In this document: positions 6,733 to 9,729 of the stretch, in pieces
How positions within the stretch are numbered: the first letter of the stretch is position 1
Layout of the letters: each line of letters opens with the position of its first letter
Source of the DNA: Candidatus Azambacteria bacterium
Lineage (GTDB): Bacteria > Patescibacteriota > Minisyncoccia > GWC2-36-17 > M10-OD1-4
Length of the DNA: 9,729 nt
Reading direction: 5' to 3'
Assembly (NCBI GenBank): GCA_016200995.1
Contig: JACQDS010000014.1
Span: 1-9,729, forward strand
Translations under genes and position numbers: made by a program
The notes under the pieces: model-generated
Seen by the model: the letters and a program-made list of their open reading frames with translations, nothing else
The model's database searches: none
What the model was told of the DNA's origin: nothing

Positions 6733-7860
6733 ATGAGGGTTGTTTTGACCGGCGGCGGCACCGGAGGACACATATTTCCGCTTATTGCCGTAGCAAAAGA
6801 AATAAGGGAGCTCGCAAACCAAAAAGGCATCCAGACCATTGAATTTTTGTATATCGGACCGGCTTTTGATTCAAAATCGGAAGAGATTTTCAGGCGCGAA
6901 GGCATAGAGGCAAAGTATGTTTTGACCGGAAAATTAAGAAGATATTTTTCTTCTTTGACATTTTTTGATTTTTTGAAGATCCCTATAGGGGTTGTTCAGG
7001 CGCTTTGGATTCTTTTTAAATTTATGCCGGAGATCGTTTTTTCAAAAGGCGGATACGGCAGTTTTCCGGCGATGTTCGCAAGCTGGCTTTACAGGATACC
7101 GGTGAGAATGATCCACGAGTCGGATGCCGTTTCCGGATTGGCCAACAGAATAACATCTCATTTTGCGACAAAGATTGGCGTTGCTTTTCCAAGCGCGGCT
7201 TTGAAGTTTCCAATTAAAAAAACCGCGCTTGTCGGCAATCCGACAAGAGGTGATCTTTGCGATCAAGATATGAATATATCTCAAAAATTTTTTAATATCG
7301 GCTCAAACAGGAAAGTTCTTTTGGTGATGGGCGGCTCGCAAGGAGCGGAAAGCATAAATAACGCTATCCTTGCTGTCTTGCAGAGCCTTTTGGAAAAGTA
7401 TGAGGTCATTCACATTGCCGGCGATAGGAATTATGAGGCTGTTAAGCAAAACTCGGAGCCTCTATTGACGCAAGATTCAAAAAAACATTATCATCTATAC
7501 GCCTTTCTTACGGAGGAGATGAAGTTTGCTTATTCCATTGCCGACGCTGTCGTTTCCAGAGCCGGCGCCGGCACGATATTTGAGCTTGCGGCCTGCAAAA
7601 AACCAAGCATACTGATACCGCTTAAAAATTCAGCGCAGAACCATCAAGCTCATAATGCCTATGCCTATGTAAAATCCGGCGGAGCGATAGTCATTGAGGA
7701 GGATAATTTAACGCCGCATATTTTACTGGAAAGGATCTATTCAATACTTGATAACGAAGAAAATAGGAACAAGATGTCAACGAACGCAGCTTCATTTGCA
7801 ACGAAAGATTCTTCAAAAGTGATAGCAAGGGAAATTTTAAAATCATTGGGAGTGATATAA
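6733..7860 (+). CDS. murG: UDP-N-acetylglucosamine:lipid I N-acetylglucosaminyltransferase (lipid II synthase)
   Basis: MurG adds GlcNAc to lipid I on the inner membrane face, making lipid II for FtsW. The 375-aa GT-B protein shows both Rossmann halves. The N-terminal glycine loop is TGGGTGGHIFP (residues 6-16, H13). SKGGYGSFPA and MIHESD (H128-E129) follow, then the C-terminal donor half with MGGSQGAESIN (G200-A205), VVSRAGAGTIFELAACKKP (E284) and the sugar-contacting QNHQAHNA (Q302-Q305). The usual HEQN motif reads HESD here, a change I associate with divergent MurGs rather than loss of function. Length is at the upper end of normal. It starts 9 nt after ftsW without a clear Shine-Dalgarno, so it is likely co-transcribed with it. 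Its stop lies 4 nt before the duplicated ATGAA that flanks the hairpin element. Confidence 0.97.
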   Translation: MRVVLTGGGTGGHIFPLIAVAKEIRELANQKGIQTIEFLYIGPAFDSKSEEIFRREGIEAKYVLTGKLRRYFSSLTFFDFLKIPIGVVQALWILFKFMPEIVFSKGGYGSFPAMFASWLYRIPVRMIHESDAVSGLANRITSHFATKIGVAFPSAALKFPIKKTALVGNPTRGDLCDQDMNISQKFFNIGSNRKVLLVMGGSQGAESINNAILAVLQSLLEKYEVIHIAGDRNYEAVKQNSEPLLTQDSKKHYHLYAFLTEEMKFAYSIADAVVSRAGAGTIFELAACKKPSILIPLKNSAQNHQAHNAYAYVKSGGAIVIEEDNLTPHILLERIYSILDNEENRNKMSTNAASFATKDSSKVIAREILKSLGVI

Positions 7861-7864
7861 AAAT

Positions 7865-7981
7865 ATGAATCCCGTTAGAGACCGCGGTCACGGGATGCGA
7901 ATAAAAAATTACAAAGATGCAAAAGATAATATACAGATAATTAATTTTGACGGGTCAAGGATGACCGCGACCTGTCTCTAA
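7865..7981 (+). other. Short open frame (38 codons) running through the hairpin element; doubtful gene
   Basis: From the upstream copy of the duplicated ATGAA (ATG 7865), a 38-codon frame beginning MNPVRDRGHG passes through the left arm, the AT-rich centre and most of the right arm to TAA at 7979-7981. It starts 4 nt after the murG stop, where gltX would start if the element were absent. There is no Shine-Dalgarno, and the peptide (polar, one Cys near the end) resembles nothing I know. It is probably a by-product of the insertion, although ribosomes leaving murG could translate it, melting the hairpin and ending 4 nt before the gltX start. Confidence 0.25.
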
Positions 7982-7986
7982 CGGGA
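7870..7986. repeat. Hairpin-ended element (MITE- or BIME-like) between murG and gltX
   Basis: The segment has perfect 14-bp inverted ends (ATCCCGTTAGAGAC at 7869-7882 and its complement at 7974-7987). Directly inside is a second perfect 8-bp inverted pair (7883-7890 CGCGGTCA with 7962-7969 TGACCGCG), offset by a 4-nt bulge at 7970-7973. The centre (about 7898-7948) is AT-rich. Each arm can also fold alone: 7869-7875 with 7890-7896 around the palindrome GACCGCGGTC, and 7949-7956 with 7969-7976 (one G-U pair). ATGAA flanks the element at 7865-7869 and 7986-7990, consistent with a 5-bp target duplication. No transposase is encoded. No T-run follows either end, so it is not a standard terminator. 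It could instead be a structured gltX leader RNA. The structure is seen directly; its mobile origin is inferred. Confidence 0.7.
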
Positions 7987-9497
7987 TGAAAACAACGTTG
8001 CAAAAAATAAGAACAAGAATAGCGCCTTCGCCGACCGGATATCTGCACATAGGCACCGCAAGAACGGCGCTTATTAATTATATCTTTGCCAAACAGCATA
8101 AAGGAGATTTTGTTTTAAGAATAGAGGATACCGATATTTTGCGTTCAGAGTCAAGATTTGAAGATGACATAGTTGAGGGGCTTGAGTGGCTCGGCGTTCA
8201 TTGGGATGAGGGTGTGAAGGTCGGCGGCGATAACGCGCCTTACAGGCAGTCGGAAAGAACAGAGACATATAAAAAATATATAAAAGAGCTTTTAGAACAG
8301 GGTAGGGCGTATCACTGTTTTTGTTCCGAAGAGGAGCTTGAAGCTCACAGACAAAGTATGCTTTCGGAAGGCAAGCCGGCGGTATATTCCGGCAGGTGCG
8401 CCGGACTTGGCCAGAAAGAAGCCAAAGAAAAAATGGAAAAAGGGGAGAAAAGCATCATACGCTTCAGGTCGCCTTCAAAAAAAATAAAATTTGAGGATGT
8501 CATAAAAGGCGGCGTTGAATTTGAAACGGATCTGATAGGGGATATCGCAATAGCAAAAGATGAGAATACGCCACTTTATAATTTTGCGGTTGTTGTTGAT
8601 GATCACGAAATGAATATCACTCATGTCATACGCGGTGAAGATCATGTTTCAAACACTCCAAAGCAGATAGTGATGCAGGAGGCGCTCGGCTTTAAAAGGC
8701 CGATCTACGCGCATCTGTCGTTGGTGCTTGGCAGTGACAAAAGAAAACTTTCCAAAAGGGAAGGAGCGGTTTCTCTTGTTGAATACAAAAAAGACGGTTA
8801 TCTTCCCGAGGCTTTGCTGAATTTTTTGATACTTTTGGGCTGGAGTCCCGGGGACGACAGAGAGGTTTTTAGTATTGATGAATTGATAAAAGAATTTAAA
8901 TTGGAAAAATTCCAAAAGTCCGGAGCGATATTTAATATCAAAAAACTGGATTGGTTCAATGCGTATTACATAAAAAGAAAAAATATTAAAGAGCTTGCCG
9001 AACTTTGCCTGCCTTATCTTCTCGAAGCGGATCTGATACAGGAGGTTGAAGGCGGAAAATTTTTGATAAAAAGCGCGAGCGAAAAAGTCGGAATGGAATG
9101 GATAGAAAAAGTTGTCTTCTTGGAAAAGGAGAGGATAAAAAAACTTTCCGAGATAAGCTATGCCGTTTCTTTCTTTTTTACGGATAAAGTTTCTATGGCA
9201 AATTCGGATATTTTGATCTGGAAAAAAAGCTCTAAAGAAGAGGTTCTGGAGGCTTTGAATAAGGTTTTAATGAAGCTGGATTCCGTGAGGGAGGGCGAGT
9301 TTAACGAGGTAAATTTAAAAGATGCGCTTGCCGGCCTCGCCGAGGAATACGGCAATGGGACGATCTTTTGGCCTCTAAGAGTGGCGCTTTCCGGAAGAGA
9401 GGCCTCTCCCGGGCCGCTTGAGATGGCGGATGTTTTAGGCAGAGAAAAAACACTATCAAGAATAAAAGATGCAATTTCATTGTTATCGGAAAAATAG
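7986..9497 (+). CDS. gltX: Glutamyl-tRNA synthetase
   Basis: GluRS is a class I synthetase that charges tRNA-Glu in the cytoplasm. In lineages without GlnRS it also mischarges tRNA-Gln for the GatCAB amidotransferase; the sequence does not show which applies here. The 503-aa protein shows TRIAPSPTGYLHIGT with the HIGH-type H21-I-G-T, RIEDTD, a C111-F-C113 pair with C138 (partial zinc-binding signature: YHCFCSEEEL and YSGRCAG), IRGEDHVSNTPKQ, and the KMSKS loop as K254LSKR258. A helical anticodon-binding region follows (from about 330, with LNFLILLGWSPGDD before it). Length is normal. The start codon ATG 7986 abuts the right end of the hairpin element and has no Shine-Dalgarno; TTG 7998 would also give a complete domain. 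It ends with TAG and is overlapped by the next gene. Confidence 0.97.
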   Translation: MKTTLQKIRTRIAPSPTGYLHIGTARTALINYIFAKQHKGDFVLRIEDTDILRSESRFEDDIVEGLEWLGVHWDEGVKVGGDNAPYRQSERTETYKKYIKELLEQGRAYHCFCSEEELEAHRQSMLSEGKPAVYSGRCAGLGQKEAKEKMEKGEKSIIRFRSPSKKIKFEDVIKGGVEFETDLIGDIAIAKDENTPLYNFAVVVDDHEMNITHVIRGEDHVSNTPKQIVMQEALGFKRPIYAHLSLVLGSDKRKLSKREGAVSLVEYKKDGYLPEALLNFLILLGWSPGDDREVFSIDELIKEFKLEKFQKSGAIFNIKKLDWFNAYYIKRKNIKELAELCLPYLLEADLIQEVEGGKFLIKSASEKVGMEWIEKVVFLEKERIKKLSEISYAVSFFFTDKVSMANSDILIWKKSSKEEVLEALNKVLMKLDSVREGEFNEVNLKDALAGLAEEYGNGTIFWPLRVALSGREASPGPLEMADVLGREKTLSRIKDAISLLSEK

Positions 9498-9729
9498 CAA
9501 AATATCATTTTTAATTTTGGCCGTTTTTTTTGCGTCCGCTTTTTTCGTTTTCTCCGCAAGCGCGGCGACCATAGACGAGCTCAAGGCGCAGATAGAAGCG
9601 AATTCAAGCAAGGTCAAGGAGCTTGAAAATCAGGTTAAGGAATACAACGCCAAGCTCAATGAAACCAAAGATCAAAAAAATACTCTCAAGAGCCAGATAA
9701 AATCCATTGAAAATGAAATTTACAATTTG
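9469..9729 (+). CDS. Secreted coiled-coil protein, N-terminal part (probable M23-type murein hydrolase or its regulator; runs off window)
   Basis: An open frame starts at ATG 9469, overlapping gltX by 29 nt, and stays open for 87 codons to the window edge. It begins with a basic stretch (YRKNSK), then a hydrophobic core (ISFLILAVFFASAFFVF) and a SASA-A signal peptidase I-type site near residue 33, so export is well supported. After cleavage comes TIDELKAQIE and a heptad-rich coiled coil (VKELENQVKEYNAKL, LKSQIKSIENEI). This layout matches the N-terminus of EnvC/CwlO-like coiled-coil murein hydrolases with a C-terminal M23 or NlpC/P60 domain. That domain lies outside the window, so the enzyme class is inferred. 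A location beside cell wall genes agrees. No Shine-Dalgarno is seen. No other ATG, GTG or plausible start precedes the signal peptide. Confidence 0.72.
   Translation, partial: MQFHCYRKNSKISFLILAVFFASAFFVFSASAATIDELKAQIEANSSKVKELENQVKEYNAKLNETKDQKNTLKSQIKSIENEIYNL

Noticed and set aside
7561..7572. Perfect GC palindrome GCCGGCGCCGGC
   Set aside because: It encodes the Ala-Gly-Ala-Gly turn of murG. Similar GGCGCC words occur in several other coding regions here and follow from Gly/Ala codon choice.
7957..7985. T-box-like core (AAGGATGACCGCG resembles the conserved AGGGTGGNACCGCG) ahead of gltX
   Set aside because: The essential UGGN is missing, and ACCGCG is already explained as one arm of the inverted repeat. 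There is no Stem I-like domain of normal size and no terminator. A covariance search with the T-box model (RF00230) would settle it.

Overview
The window reads as a compact, AT-rich bacterial chromosome segment, probably from a Patescibacteria/CPR (Parcubacteria-like) genome. That is an inference from several signs. Genes are packed with 4-15 nt gaps or short overlaps. Shine-Dalgarno signals are weak or absent before most starts. The gene order and the style of the ScpA, ScpB, FtsW and D-aminoacylase-like proteins also fit. No rRNA, tRNA or full-length transposase gene is visible. TAA, TAG and TGA all terminate genes here (TGA for scpA, TAG for gltX, TAA for the rest), so the UGA=Gly code of some CPR lineages is not in use.

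Layout. Positions 2-190 hold the 3' end of an unidentified acidic protein, which ends at a strong 13-bp hairpin terminator (203-233). Convergent to it, on the minus strand, is a 55-residue basic protein (236-403) with its own extended -10 promoter and a good Shine-Dalgarno. A divergent promoter pair at about 434-501 then launches the main plus-strand block: scpA, scpB, an S11 D,D-carboxypeptidase and mraY. After an 86-bp gap, an extended -10 promoter placed exactly for leaderless transcription precedes a D-aminoacylase-like amidohydrolase carrying one in-frame TAA. It is followed by ftsW, murG, gltX and the 5' end of a secreted coiled-coil protein that runs off the window.

The genes serve two linked jobs: chromosome condensation (ScpA/ScpB, the kleisin side of the SMC complex) and peptidoglycan synthesis at the septum. 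MraY makes lipid I, MurG makes lipid II, FtsW polymerises it, and the carboxypeptidase trims stem peptides. The classic division and cell wall order mraY-murD-ftsW-murG is recognisable, but the murD slot holds the amidohydrolase-like gene, and gltX rather than murC or murB follows murG.

The most unusual structure lies between murG and gltX: an approximately 116-bp hairpin-ended element (about 7870-7986) with 14-bp perfect inverted termini and an inner 8-bp inverted repeat. It is flanked by ATGAA on both sides, the right-hand copy being the gltX start codon. It looks like a small non-autonomous repeat that inserted into the gltX start codon and regenerated it by target duplication. Other points worth a second look are the lack of a canonical start codon for scpA, the in-frame stop and altered metal-site motif of the amidohydrolase, and the small basic gene.
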